A stretch of DNA of 64,000 nt, from positions 62,001-126,000 of the forward strand of contig JAPSLO010000010.1 of assembly GCA_031180725.1 (NCBI GenBank), read 5' to 3'. A program made the translations under genes and the position numbers. The notes beneath the pieces were generated by a model. It saw nothing but the letters and a program-made list of their open reading frames with translations, was not told the DNA's origin and searched no databases. This stretch comes from Roseomonas sp. (lineage in GTDB: Bacteria; Pseudomonadota; Alphaproteobacteria; Acetobacterales; Acetobacteraceae). Of the stretch, positions 1-8,173 are shown piece by piece (position 1 is the stretch's first letter; each line of letters begins with the position of its first letter).

Positions 1-225
1 GCCGCCGCTGAACAGCTTCTCGCCGGCGCCGGTCAGCACGGCACAGCGTATGTCACCGGCGGATTCGGCCAGATGGGTCCAGACGGCCAGCAGCTCGGTG
101 GCCATGCGCGTGTTGCGCGCATTGCCCACCTCGGGCCGGTTCATGGTGACGACCAGGATGTTGCCCCTTTCGATCTGCGTTAGCAGCGTCTCGAATGGGG
201 GAAACGGGTTCTGCACGGCGTTCAC
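1..225 (-). CDS. Enoyl-CoA hydratase/isomerase family protein (N-terminal part, runs off window)
   Basis: The first 75 residues of a crotonase-fold protein, cut by the left edge. The visible part has the family's opening strand pattern (ILVVTMNRPE at about 24-33), the N-A-R/T-R-M helix start and the AVLTGAGEKLFSGG segment, the oxyanion-hole loop that normally reads FSAG(A/G)D. These enzymes hydrate or isomerise acyl-CoA thioesters in fatty-acid or aromatic-acid breakdown; the substrate cannot be told from this fragment. The start is a GTG preceded by GGAGG nine bases upstream. It diverges from the TctC-like gene, with a 226-base shared upstream region holding an inverted repeat. Confidence 0.85.
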   Translation of the reverse strand, partial: MNAVQNPFPPFETLLTQIERGNILVVTMNRPEVGNARNTRMATELLAVWTHLAESAGDIRCAVLTGAGEKLFSGG

Positions 226-292
226 GATGGACGTTCCTCCGGCCGGCAGGATAGGCGCATGGCCTGTCCTTGCCTGCGGCCCAAGGGCGCGC

Positions 293-353
293 AGTTTGAT
301 GCAGCCCGCGCATCAAGGGCGGCACGCCGCTGATGCCCCACGCGCATCAAACT
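293..353. promoter_or_regulatory. Inverted repeat AGTTTGATGC...GCATCAAACT in a divergent intergenic region
   Basis: Perfect 10-base arms lie at 293-302 and 344-353. A direct repeat GCGCATCAA occurs inside at 308-316 and again at 342-350. The element sits between divergent genes (hydratase start at 225, TctC-like start at 452). Widely spaced arms plus a third half-site resemble sites bound by a dimeric regulator, but no regulator gene is visible nearby. The assignment is an inference from symmetry and position. Confidence 0.4.
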
Positions 354-451
354 CGCTGCGTTCAGGGCGGTGTCCCGGGCCGGTCGGATATGTCACGCTT
401 TCCGCGAAGGCCGGAGGCAAGGCGGCCGGCGGAGATCGAGGGGGAAACGGC

Positions 452-1420
452 ATGCGAGACGCCACCAGGCTTACATTGCCCCGCCGTGGCCTGCTGGGCG
501 CGGCGGCGCTGCTGGCCACGGCGGCTGACGAGGCCTATCCGAGCCGCCCCGTGCGGATCCTGCTCGGCCTGAGCGCCGGTGGGCTGGCCGACATCTCGGC
601 CCGGCTCGTCGCACAGTCCCTGTCGGAACGGTTGGGCAAGCCGTTCGTCGTGGAGAACCGGCCGAGCGCCGGCGGCATCGTGGCCGCGCAAGCCGCCGCG
701 CGCAGCGCGCCGGATGGGCACACGCTGATCTTCCTCTCCTCCACCGCTGCGATCAGCAAGGCGCTGTTCCGCAACCTGCCCTATGACCCCATCGCGGATT
801 TCACGCCGGTCATCTCCGTCATCCATTTCGACCTGATCCTGATGACGCGGCCGGATTCGCCGCTGCGCAGCCTGGCGGACCTGCGCCAGCAACGGGACCG
901 GCCGCTGGTGCTCGGCACCCATCCGAACGGGACGACGCAGTATCTGCTGGCGGAGGCCTTCCGGCTGCAGAGCGGCATTCCCTTCACCCTCGTCGCCTAT
1001 CGCAGCACGCCAGAGCTGTTCACCGCGCTTCAGCGCGGCGATGTGGACCTGACCATCGATGGCTATGCGGCGCTAAGCGGCCAGTTCGAGGCGGGCCAGA
1101 TTCGACCCATCGCCAGTTCCGGCCGCCAACGCTCGGCCCTGCTGCCGGAGGTGCCGACCTTCGCGGAGATCGGCGTTCCGAACTGCGAGCTTCTTGGCTG
1201 GAACGCGCTCTTCGCGCCGGCGGGCACCCCTGCCCAGATCACGCAGGTCCTGCACCGGGAGGTATTGGCCACGCTGCGCCTGCCCGCCACGCAGGCCCGC
1301 GTCCGACAGCTTGGGGTGGAGATCGGCGCGCTGGGGCCGGAGGAGATGGCGGCCCGCCTGCGCGATGACATCGTCTTGTACAATTCCGTCATAGATCGCG
1401 CCGGGCTCGAGCGGCAGTAA
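452..1420 (+). CDS. Tripartite tricarboxylate transporter (Bug/TctC family) substrate-binding protein
   Basis: A 322-residue periplasmic binding protein of the Bug family. It opens with a twin-arginine-like export signal (LPRRGLLGAAALLATA), followed by the family hallmarks: YPSRPVRILLG near the mature start, the DISAR helix, the VENRPSAGG motif and the PDGHTL turn. Such proteins capture carboxylates for TctAB-type transporters or act as sensors. No tctA or tctB lies next to it, so it is an orphan, as is common in Acetobacteraceae and Burkholderiales. The reading frame is open far upstream, but ATG 452 is chosen because a GGGGGAAACGG purine tract precedes it and the signal sequence begins there. 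Confidence 0.85.
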   Translation: MRDATRLTLPRRGLLGAAALLATAADEAYPSRPVRILLGLSAGGLADISARLVAQSLSERLGKPFVVENRPSAGGIVAAQAAARSAPDGHTLIFLSSTAAISKALFRNLPYDPIADFTPVISVIHFDLILMTRPDSPLRSLADLRQQRDRPLVLGTHPNGTTQYLLAEAFRLQSGIPFTLVAYRSTPELFTALQRGDVDLTIDGYAALSGQFEAGQIRPIASSGRQRSALLPEVPTFAEIGVPNCELLGWNALFAPAGTPAQITQVLHREVLATLRLPATQARVRQLGVEIGALGPEEMAARLRDDIVLYNSVIDRAGLERQ

Positions 1421-1533
1421 CGCCGCGTCCGGGCGGGAATGATGGTCACCTCGAGGTAAGGCGGTACCGCTCGGCAGCGAGACGCCGCCCCCGCGTACCC
1501 ATTCACCCCGCACCGACCTGATCGGTCCAGCAC

Positions 1534-1896
1534 CTAGTTCCTGGCGGCTGCCCGCCCGGGGCCGAACAGAAGCAGCACCCGGTCCTGCAATCCCATTCGG
1601 TCCCAGGCCGTCTCCAGCCCGTTGGTCTGGCCGCGGCGGCGGAAGGCGCGTTCAACCCGCGCACGCTCCTCGGAGCGGAGTTCTGCCCAGAAGCGCACGA
1701 TCCAGGGAAATTGGCGCACCAGCGCCCGGGCCCGCAGTTCCGGCGTGGTTCTGGCCTGGACCGGCAGGAATGCCTCGGCTGGGCGGTAATCCAGCGGCGG
1801 AGGGCGCGCGGCGACGCTACCCCGGCTCGCTGCGGCCGTGGAGAGAAGCAACGCGGCCAGCGCCGCGTGGCCAACCTTTGATTGGACCCCCCTCAT
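1534..1896 (-). CDS. Secreted protein of unknown function
   Basis: Predicted 120 residues. The N-terminus has a signal-peptide pattern (positive start, then HAALAALLLSTAAASRG), followed by an Arg- and aromatic-rich region (ALVRQFPWIVRFWAELRSEE) that looks helical. The frame continues upstream, but ATG 1896 puts the signal peptide at the terminus. It lies 75 bases downstream of the PEPC-like gene on the same strand and could be co-transcribed. I do not recognise the family. Confidence 0.55.
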   Translation of the reverse strand: MRGVQSKVGHAALAALLLSTAAASRGSVAARPPPLDYRPAEAFLPVQARTTPELRARALVRQFPWIVRFWAELRSEERARVERAFRRRGQTNGLETAWDRMGLQDRVLLLFGPGRAAARN

Positions 1897-1971
1897 GTCC
1901 TGTCTAACGGATGAAACGGCATCGGGATGCGGCGCCCGCGCGCGATTTCGTGTGGCGGCAAGCGGCACCGT

Positions 1972-4767
1972 CTAGCCGAAGGCGCCGACCTCATGCGAGA
2001 TCACCGCGGAGCATTCCCGTACCAGCGCGAAGAGCCGGCGCATGGGCACGAACAGCTCCGCATGCTCCCGCGCATAGGTCGCCCCTTCCCGAGGCGGGGC
2101 AGGTTCGCAGAAGTCCAGCCCGCCTGAAGGATCGGCGGCGGCGGGGAAGACTTCCTCTAGCAGTGCCAGGGCGCGTTCCATGTCCAGCTGCAGGATGCCG
2201 CGCAGCAGGCCCTCGGGCGTCGCGCCATGGCGCGGACTGAATTCCGGCACGCGCACCGCCAGCAGCCAGATGCGGTGCAGCGCCGCCAGGCGCAGCGCAT
2301 GCAGCAGCACCAGCCGGTCCGGCATGCGCGGCAAGTCCGGCCAGGCGGCGCCGAGCTTCAGGTAGTCGGTCTGCAGGCGGCGGAACATGCGGCGGACGGC
2401 AGCGGAAAGGTCCAGCTTCTCCAGGGCGCCGGCGACCGCCAGCAATTCCTCGCGCCGGCCCGGGCGGGTGGTGGCACCGGCGCGGTCGAGCCAGGGGCCC
2501 GGATCCAGCGTGTCCACCGCGGCGCGCAGCACGCCGAGGTCGCTACACGCCGCCGCATGAGCCGCCATGCCCAGCGCGCGGGCGAAACGCGGGCTGCGGG
2601 CGCGTAGATCGGCGAAGGCGTCCGGATTGGCCGCCGCTGCCGCGCCCAAACCGTGCAGCGTATTCGCCAGCCAGCCGAGCTGGTGCAGGATGGCGTTGTT
2701 CGGAATGGCGCGGAGCTGGGAGGGATGGGTGATCCGCGCCGGCCCGCCGATGCCATCGGATTGCCGCGCCGCGGGCCGTGATCCGGTGCGGTCCAGCAGC
2801 CCGGGGCCGAAGGCGCCGAGCAGCGCGGCATAGCCGGGATCCTCGACCAGCGCCTGCATCTCGCGCCGGATGGTGGCGAAAAAATCGGCGCCGAAATCGG
2901 CCTCCAGGTAGATCGGGTCGGTGTCCGCCTCCCCCGGATCCTCGGTGCGATAGGCATGTTCGGCGATGCGGGCGATGGTGGCGGCGGCAAGCTCGGGCGT
3001 GCCGAACAGCAGATAGCCGTCGCCGCCCTGGAAGCTCGTCTCCTCCCGCAGCTTCAGTCCGGCGCGGGACAGCGCGCCGCGCGCTGCCGGCGGGGAGAGA
3101 TAGGCGAAGCGATCGCCAAGGCTGCGCGGATGTGCGCCGCGGCCGATACTCTCGCCATGCGTGTCGAACAGGACCAGCTCGATGCCCGAAAGCCCGTGGC
3201 GGCGTAGCTGTTCCACCAGCCGAAGCTTCAGCCGTTCCGCCAGGTAGGACGCGGCGAGCTGGCCGACATAGCGGCCGGAATCCGAATAGCCGAATTGCAG
3301 GCACAGCCGGCCATGCATTTTCAGATAGGCACGGAAATGTGGGCTGCGCAGCGCCTCCTCCAGCACGCGCTCGCCGCGTTCCAGCGCCTCCGCCGTCTCA
3401 AACAGGGGCGAGAGCTCGACATGGCGGTCGATCCCGAAGCGGCGGGCCAGCCACAGCGCGGCGAGAAGCGTATAGCCGGTTTCCGTCTCCGCGATCAGGA
3501 AGCGCACGGGCTGGCTGCGGTCCACATGCTTCACGATTTGCGCAACCGTCATCATCAGCCGCGCGGCGGAAGCCTGCTCGGCCAGCAGCGCGCCGAAATC
3601 CAGCGGCTGCGGCGCCACCTCGGCCAGTGCCGCATTGATATGCGCCAGCAGCCCGCGGCGGCGGGACATGTCATCGGGCGCCTCCGCGATGCCCAGGCGC
3701 TGGCGCATGGCGTTGTGGATCTGCGAGGCATTCAGCCGGAAATGCGTATGCGCCAGGCTGAGCCCATGGCTCGCCAGCCCCGCCCGCGCCACGGCCAGCG
3801 TCATGCGCGCCTGGTCATCCGGCGCGGTGGCGAGGGCGGAGGCGAACTGCTCCACCAGATCCGCGGTGTCGGTCAGCGCCTCGGCCCGGCGGGTGACGAG
3901 GGCGGCGGCGAAATCTCGCACCTGGGCGGGATCGGGGCGGCGTGGCGCGGCGGCGAGCTGCGCCTGCACCGCCCCCTCTGCCACTTCCAGCCGCTGGCGC
4001 AGGACAGAGGCGCAATCGCCGAGCGGCGCCAACTGCCCCAGCACGCGCCGGATCTGCAGCATCTTCATCGTCAGGCGCAGGCGGAGGCTGTCCCACCAAC
4101 CAATATCGGTGCGCCCATCCGTGTCATAGCCGACCCAGGAGGCCAGCAGCACCGGGCGCGGCACCAACGACTGCCAGCGATCGGCCCAGACGCCGCGCGC
4201 TGCTTCCAGCAGCGTCCGCGTCAGTGCGTCCAGCGCATCGCGGCCCCGGAGGATGGCCTCATTCGCCTGGTCGAACTCCTCTTCCAGCGTCGGCGCGACG
4301 GGGCGGTGGGGCAGGTCCTCCGGCAGGGGTTCGCCGCAGGCGGCGCGTGCCAGGGCGAGCGCCGTCTCGCGCGGCAGGCAGAAGGTGGGATGCGCGGTGA
4401 AGACTGCGGCGAAGCGCGGCCGCTCCACCGCCTCGCGAAAGGCGGCGAAGGGTACGGGGCTGTCTTCCGGATCGGGCCGCACCAGCCGGTCCGCCAGCGC
4501 CGCCATCTCCGCCGCGGCATTGCCCAGCCCCACATAACCAGCCAATCGCTTCGCCCGCTCCGCCGCCGCGGCATGGGCCAGGCCGGCCACCAGCCTCTCG
4601 GCCGACCCCTCGGTGATGCGGCCATCGTCGAAGCGGCGGCTGATGGCCAGCGCGATGAACAGGACCGGATCGCCGAAGGGATCGGAGAGCGCGGCTGCCC
4701 GCGCCTCCTGCATGCGGCGCAGCAGGTCCTCGAACAGGTCGGTGACGGTGGAGGTGGCATCGGTCAT
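1972..4767 (-). CDS. Phosphoenolpyruvate carboxylase homologue with altered active-site motifs
   Basis: A 931-residue protein with the length and overall motif order of bacterial PEPC, which makes oxaloacetate from PEP and bicarbonate. FTAHPT with the catalytic His is present near residue 126. The GYSDS loop is present near 493, but the following Lys-Asp of canonical enzymes reads Arg-Tyr (SGRYVG). The glycine-rich FHGRGGSIGRG motif reads FDTHGESIGRG near 532-546, losing the His and first Arg that canonical PEPC needs while keeping the second Arg. The QGE motif reads QGG, and the C-terminus ends EVGAFG rather than the usual RNTG. Family membership is clear; PEPC activity is doubtful. It stands alone, downstream of the DegT/SDR pair and behind a GC-rich hairpin stretch. 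Confidence 0.75.
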   Translation of the reverse strand: MTDATSTVTDLFEDLLRRMQEARAAALSDPFGDPVLFIALAISRRFDDGRITEGSAERLVAGLAHAAAAERAKRLAGYVGLGNAAAEMAALADRLVRPDPEDSPVPFAAFREAVERPRFAAVFTAHPTFCLPRETALALARAACGEPLPEDLPHRPVAPTLEEEFDQANEAILRGRDALDALTRTLLEAARGVWADRWQSLVPRPVLLASWVGYDTDGRTDIGWWDSLRLRLTMKMLQIRRVLGQLAPLGDCASVLRQRLEVAEGAVQAQLAAAPRRPDPAQVRDFAAALVTRRAEALTDTADLVEQFASALATAPDDQARMTLAVARAGLASHGLSLAHTHFRLNASQIHNAMRQRLGIAEAPDDMSRRRGLLAHINAALAEVAPQPLDFGALLAEQASAARLMMTVAQIVKHVDRSQPVRFLIAETETGYTLLAALWLARRFGIDRHVELSPLFETAEALERGERVLEEALRSPHFRAYLKMHGRLCLQFGYSDSGRYVGQLAASYLAERLKLRLVEQLRRHGLSGIELVLFDTHGESIGRGAHPRSLGDRFAYLSPPAARGALSRAGLKLREETSFQGGDGYLLFGTPELAAATIARIAEHAYRTEDPGEADTDPIYLEADFGADFFATIRREMQALVEDPGYAALLGAFGPGLLDRTGSRPAARQSDGIGGPARITHPSQLRAIPNNAILHQLGWLANTLHGLGAAAAANPDAFADLRARSPRFARALGMAAHAAACSDLGVLRAAVDTLDPGPWLDRAGATTRPGRREELLAVAGALEKLDLSAAVRRMFRRLQTDYLKLGAAWPDLPRMPDRLVLLHALRLAALHRIWLLAVRVPEFSPRHGATPEGLLRGILQLDMERALALLEEVFPAAADPSGGLDFCEPAPPREGATYAREHAELFVPMRRLFALVRECSAVISHEVGAFG

Positions 4768-4825
4768 ACCCCCGATGCTGCACCTGCGAAGACACCGAAG
4801 GCCAGCAAAGAAGTGGAGCGCCGTT

Positions 4826-4877
4826 GGGGGCGCGCTGCCCCTACCCCCGCCGGGGGCGGAGGCCCCCCCCGGGTCCC
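4826..4877. other. GC-rich palindromic intergenic stretch, possible terminator
   Basis: Runs of G and C form overlapping hairpins, the clearest being CCCCC-gcc-GGGGG at 4844-4856. It lies between the aminotransferase stop (4894) and the PEPC-like start (4767), both on the minus strand. No T tract follows, so intrinsic termination is uncertain. Similar G/C-run intergenic sequences are common in Acetobacteraceae. Confidence 0.35.
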
Positions 4878-4893
4878 CACCGACAGCCGGCAG

Positions 4894-6024
4894 CTACAGG
4901 CGGCGCAGGGCCTCGCAGACGCGTTCCACCTGCGCGTCCGTCAGTTCGGGGAACATCGGCAGGCTCATCACCTCTTCCGCCGCGCGGGCCGTCTCCGCGC
5001 AGCCGGCCGGGCCGAGCGCCGTGCGGCCGCGATAGGCCGGCTGCAGATGGACCGGCTGCGGATAGTGGATGGCAGTGGCGATGCCTTCCGCACGCAGCCG
5101 CGCCATTACCTGGGCGCGGTCGGGCACGCGCAACACATATTGGTGGAAGACATGCCGGCTGCCCGGGCGACGCACCGGCGAGGCCAGTCGGCTGCCGGCC
5201 AGTGCCGCGTCATAGGCCGCGGCGATCGCCTCCCGCCGCGCGATGCCGGCATCCAGCACGGTCAGCTTCACGCGCAGGATCGCGGCCTGCAGCTCGTCCA
5301 GGCGGGAATTCACCCCGACCTCGGCGCTGATATAGCGCTCCCGCCAACCATACTGGCGGATGGCGGCGATGCGGTCGGCCAACGCCGTGTCATTGGTGGT
5401 GATCACGCCGCCATCGCCCAGCGCGCCCAGGTTCTTGGTGGGGTACAGCGAGTAGCAGGCGACCTGGCCGTGGTTGCCGACCTTCACATTGTCCAGCAGC
5501 GCGCCATGCGCCTGGGAGCAATCCTCGATCAGCGCGGCGCCATGCGCCTGCGCTGCCCGCAGCATGGGCTTGAGGTCGCAGGCCTGGCCGTAGAGATGCA
5601 CCGGGATCACCGCGCGGATCGGCGGCAGGCCGGGCGGCGGGTCCTCCAGCACCGCGGCCAGTTCCTCCGGGTCCATCGTGTAGGTGTCGGGGTCGATATC
5701 GAGCAGCAGCGGCGTGGCGCCCACCATCTCGATCGCGGCGACCGTCGCGACTGCGGTGTGGGAGACGGTGACGACCGTCGCGCCCGGCCCGATGCCCAGG
5801 CCGCGCAGCGCGAGGGTCAGCGCATCCGTGCCATTGGCGCAGCCGATGGCGCGCGCGGCGCCCTGCCAGGCGGCATATTCCTGCTCGAAGGCTTCGCCTT
5901 CCTTGCCGAGGATGTACCAGCCCGAGGCCAGGGCGCGCGCCACGGCGGCGTCGATCGCTTCCTTCTGGGCGCGGTAGCCCGCGCCGGGATCGGCCTGCGG
6001 GACGGTGATGGTGGTGGCGTTCAT
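4894..6024 (-). CDS. DegT/DnrJ/EryC1/StrS family aminotransferase
   Basis: A 376-residue PLP enzyme of the sugar-aminotransferase family, which transfers an amino group to a keto sugar-nucleotide. Visible signatures: CANGTDALTLAL (phosphate-binding region), VTVSHTAVAT, PVHLYGQ, IEDCSQAHGA (the Asp that pairs with the PLP ring nitrogen), and SLYPTKNLGALGDGG with the Schiff-base Lys. The C-terminal IATAIHYPQPVHLQPAYR is typical of the family. It starts 10 bases after the SDR gene stop, so the two are an operon. Together they suggest an amino-deoxysugar for surface polysaccharide. No glycosyltransferase is adjacent. Confidence 0.88.
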   Translation of the reverse strand: MNATTITVPQADPGAGYRAQKEAIDAAVARALASGWYILGKEGEAFEQEYAAWQGAARAIGCANGTDALTLALRGLGIGPGATVVTVSHTAVATVAAIEMVGATPLLLDIDPDTYTMDPEELAAVLEDPPPGLPPIRAVIPVHLYGQACDLKPMLRAAQAHGAALIEDCSQAHGALLDNVKVGNHGQVACYSLYPTKNLGALGDGGVITTNDTALADRIAAIRQYGWRERYISAEVGVNSRLDELQAAILRVKLTVLDAGIARREAIAAAYDAALAGSRLASPVRRPGSRHVFHQYVLRVPDRAQVMARLRAEGIATAIHYPQPVHLQPAYRGRTALGPAGCAETARAAEEVMSLPMFPELTDAQVERVCEALRRL

Positions 6025-6034
6025 CGGATGACCT

Positions 6035-7027
6035 TCAGGCGATGTAGTCGGCCAGGCGTGGGCGGTACCATTCCAGCGACCGCCGCAGTCCTTCCTCCAC
6101 GCTGACCCGCGGCCACCAGCCGGTGGCGGCACGGAAGGCGCGGTCATCGGCGGCGAAGCTGCCGATGTCGATGGGGGCGCGATCGGCGGGGAATTCGCGC
6201 GTCACATAGCTGCCCTGGCCGCCATTCGCGGCGATCAGCTTCTCCGCGAGGTCGCGCAGCGACAGCGGCGGCGCACCGCCAATATTGAACACCTTCCCTG
6301 CCACCTGCGGGCTGTGGGCCTGCTGCGCGGCGCGCAGGAAGGCATCCACCACATCGTCCAGATAGGCCAGGTCGCGCAGCTGGTCGCCGCCCCAGACCTC
6401 GAAGGGCTCGCCTTCCAGCACCTTGCGGATCCAGATGCCAAGGAAGGTCTGCCGCGCATCCTTGATGCGCAGTCTCGGGCCATAGCAGTTGGTCAGGCGC
6501 AGCGAGACCACCGGGCGGTGGTGCACGCGGTTCTCCAGCAGCCAATACTGCTCGCCCGCCCATTTGGAGACGCCGTTGGCATCAGGCGGGTTCACCGTAT
6601 GCTTCTCGTCCACCGGCAGGTATTGCGGGCGGCCGTAGAACTGGCGGGTGGAGGCGTGGACCACAATCGCCTTCGGCGCAACTTCCCGCATCACGCCGAT
6701 CAGCCGCACCTGGGCGACGGCGTTGATGGCGATGTCCGCCACCGGGTCGCGCTGGCCGCCCATATGGCTGGTCTGGGCCGCCAGGTTGAACAGCACGTCG
6801 ATGCCCTGGCAGAGGCTGTGCAGCTCCGCGTCGCGGATATCGCCGCGCACCAGCATCACATTGCTGCCTTCCAGGTTCAGCGGGCTGGCGCCGCCATCCG
6901 GCATCATCGCGTCCAGCGCCACCACGCGCGCGCCTTCGGCGGCAAGCGCATGGCACAGCCCACTGCCGAGGAAGCCCGCCCCGCCCGTCACCAACACGCG
7001 CTTGCCGCGCCAGCCGTCCTGCACCAT
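6035..7027 (-). CDS. NAD-dependent epimerase/dehydratase (extended SDR) for nucleotide sugars
   Basis: A 330-residue extended short-chain dehydrogenase. The NAD-binding GGAGFLG lies near residue 15-21, the DIRD acidic loop follows, then NLAAQTSHMGG, the active-site Ser/Thr region VHASTRQFYG, and the C-terminal YLDDVVDAFLRA. The catalytic YxxxK reads N-G-V-S-K (ANGVSKWAGE): the Lys is kept and the usual Tyr is Asn. Similar NG(I/V)xK motifs occur in some sugar-nucleotide SDRs, so this may mark a subfamily rather than a dead enzyme. It is first in an operon with the aminotransferase. I infer a 4-keto or epimerised NDP-sugar as product; the exact sugar is unknown. Confidence 0.82.
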   Translation of the reverse strand: MVQDGWRGKRVLVTGGAGFLGSGLCHALAAEGARVVALDAMMPDGGASPLNLEGSNVMLVRGDIRDAELHSLCQGIDVLFNLAAQTSHMGGQRDPVADIAINAVAQVRLIGVMREVAPKAIVVHASTRQFYGRPQYLPVDEKHTVNPPDANGVSKWAGEQYWLLENRVHHRPVVSLRLTNCYGPRLRIKDARQTFLGIWIRKVLEGEPFEVWGGDQLRDLAYLDDVVDAFLRAAQQAHSPQVAGKVFNIGGAPPLSLRDLAEKLIAANGGQGSYVTREFPADRAPIDIGSFAADDRAFRAATGWWPRVSVEEGLRRSLEWYRPRLADYIA

Positions 7028-7249
7028 CCGCCCCCTTCCCTTGCCTGCAGTTCATTACGCGTCGTGTGGCGGCGCCACGAATCAACCTGCCGTGCCCGAA
7101 TGGATGCCGGATCGGGCACTGCTCCGGTGCCGGCCGCCCCTCCCCGGCCGATGTGCCGGGACCCTAGATGCAAGAGGATTGCGGCGGAAGCCGGTCCGCG
7201 CCGCGACGCCATCATGGTGGCACCATGGCGGGCGCGGCGCGGTTCGGCT

Positions 7250-7606
7250 TCACTTGGCCGGGGCCAGCGCCACGCCGGTGATCTCCACCTTCCAGCGCGG
7301 ATCCACCAGCGGTGCCTGGATGGTCATGCGCGCCGGCTTGTGCGCGGGGTCCAGCCAGGCATCCCAGGCGCGGTTCATGGCCGGCGCTTCGGCGATGTCC
7401 GCCAGCACAACCGTCACGGACAGCAGCGCGCGCTTGTCGGTGCCGGCCTCGGCCAGCAGGGCATCGATCTGGCGCAGGATGTCGGCAGTCTGCCCTTCGG
7501 TATCGGCGGAGGGATCGTCCGCCACTTGGCCGGCCAGCCAGATCAGCCCCCCTCCCAGGACGGCGCCGGACAGGCGGGCTTCTTCAGCGATGCGGCGAAT
7601 GGTCAT
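7250..7606 (-). CDS. RidA family (YjgF/YER057c/UK114) protein
   Basis: A 118-residue trimer-forming enamine/imine deaminase-type protein, close to the usual length. It shows the family pattern LSGAVLGGGLIWLAGQVADD, a central TADILRQIDALLAEAG helix, and KPARMTIQAPLVDPRWKVEI, where the Arg of PAR matches the substrate-carboxylate-binding Arg of RidA. It diverges from the YqhA-like gene with 57 bases between starts. The 222 bases between its stop and the SDR start at 7027 hold no gene that I can support. Confidence 0.85.
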   Translation of the reverse strand: MTIRRIAEEARLSGAVLGGGLIWLAGQVADDPSADTEGQTADILRQIDALLAEAGTDKRALLSVTVVLADIAEAPAMNRAWDAWLDPAHKPARMTIQAPLVDPRWKVEITGVALAPAK

Positions 7607-7663
7607 GCGTCTTTCTCAACGAGCTGGCGCGGCGCTAATGCTGCCGGCGCCCGGGAGACTGAC

Positions 7664-8170
7664 ATGCGTGAGCTGATCGACAAGACCGTCCTCGCCAGCC
7701 GATGGATTCTGGCGCTGTTCTTCCTCGGCCTGCTGCTTGCGCTGGCGGCCTACGCCGCGCGCTTTGTCATCAAGCTCTTCGACTTCATCGGCCAGATCCT
7801 GACGGCCGAGGAAACCGACATGCTGATCGGCCTCCTGCACCTGCTGGATTCGGCGCTGGTGGCATCGCTGGTGGTGACGGTGGCCATGGCGTCCTACGAT
7901 AGCCTGGTCTCCCGCCTGGCGAAGGATGACAAGGCGGGCGAGGCGAGCTGGGTTGCGTCGATCGACCCGGGCAATCTCAAAATCAAGCTGGCCACCGCGC
8001 TGATCGCCATCTCCTCGATCTACCTGCTGCAGATCTTCATGGAGGTGCAGAACTACGACGACCGCGCCGTGCTGTGGGGCTTGGCGCTGCACGCAATGTT
8101 CCTGGCGGGCGCCCTGGTGCTCGGGCTGCTCGACCGGCTGACCGCGATCTCGGAGAAGGGGAAGCTGTAG
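7664..8170 (+). CDS. YqhA/UPF0114 family inner-membrane protein
   Basis: A 168-residue protein with three to four hydrophobic segments (about 12-35, 55-80, 105-125 and 138-155). It matches the UPF0114 family of E. coli YqhA in length and motifs: ASRWILALFFLGL, LIGLLHLLDSALVASLVV, LKIKLATALIAISSIYLLQ and LDRLTAI. The function of the family is not established. ATG 7664 is chosen since the frame is open upstream but family members start a few residues before ASRW. It ends 3 bases short of the convergent permease stop. Confidence 0.88.
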   Translation: MRELIDKTVLASRWILALFFLGLLLALAAYAARFVIKLFDFIGQILTAEETDMLIGLLHLLDSALVASLVVTVAMASYDSLVSRLAKDDKAGEASWVASIDPGNLKIKLATALIAISSIYLLQIFMEVQNYDDRAVLWGLALHAMFLAGALVLGLLDRLTAISEKGKL

Positions 8171-8173
8171 CGG

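Noticed and set aside
3295-6105. Very long open frame on the plus strand opposite the PEPC-like and aminotransferase genes
   Set aside because: Antisense shadow typical of 70% GC DNA; the protein is His/Arg/Gln-rich with no domain, while the minus strand carries full conserved motifs.
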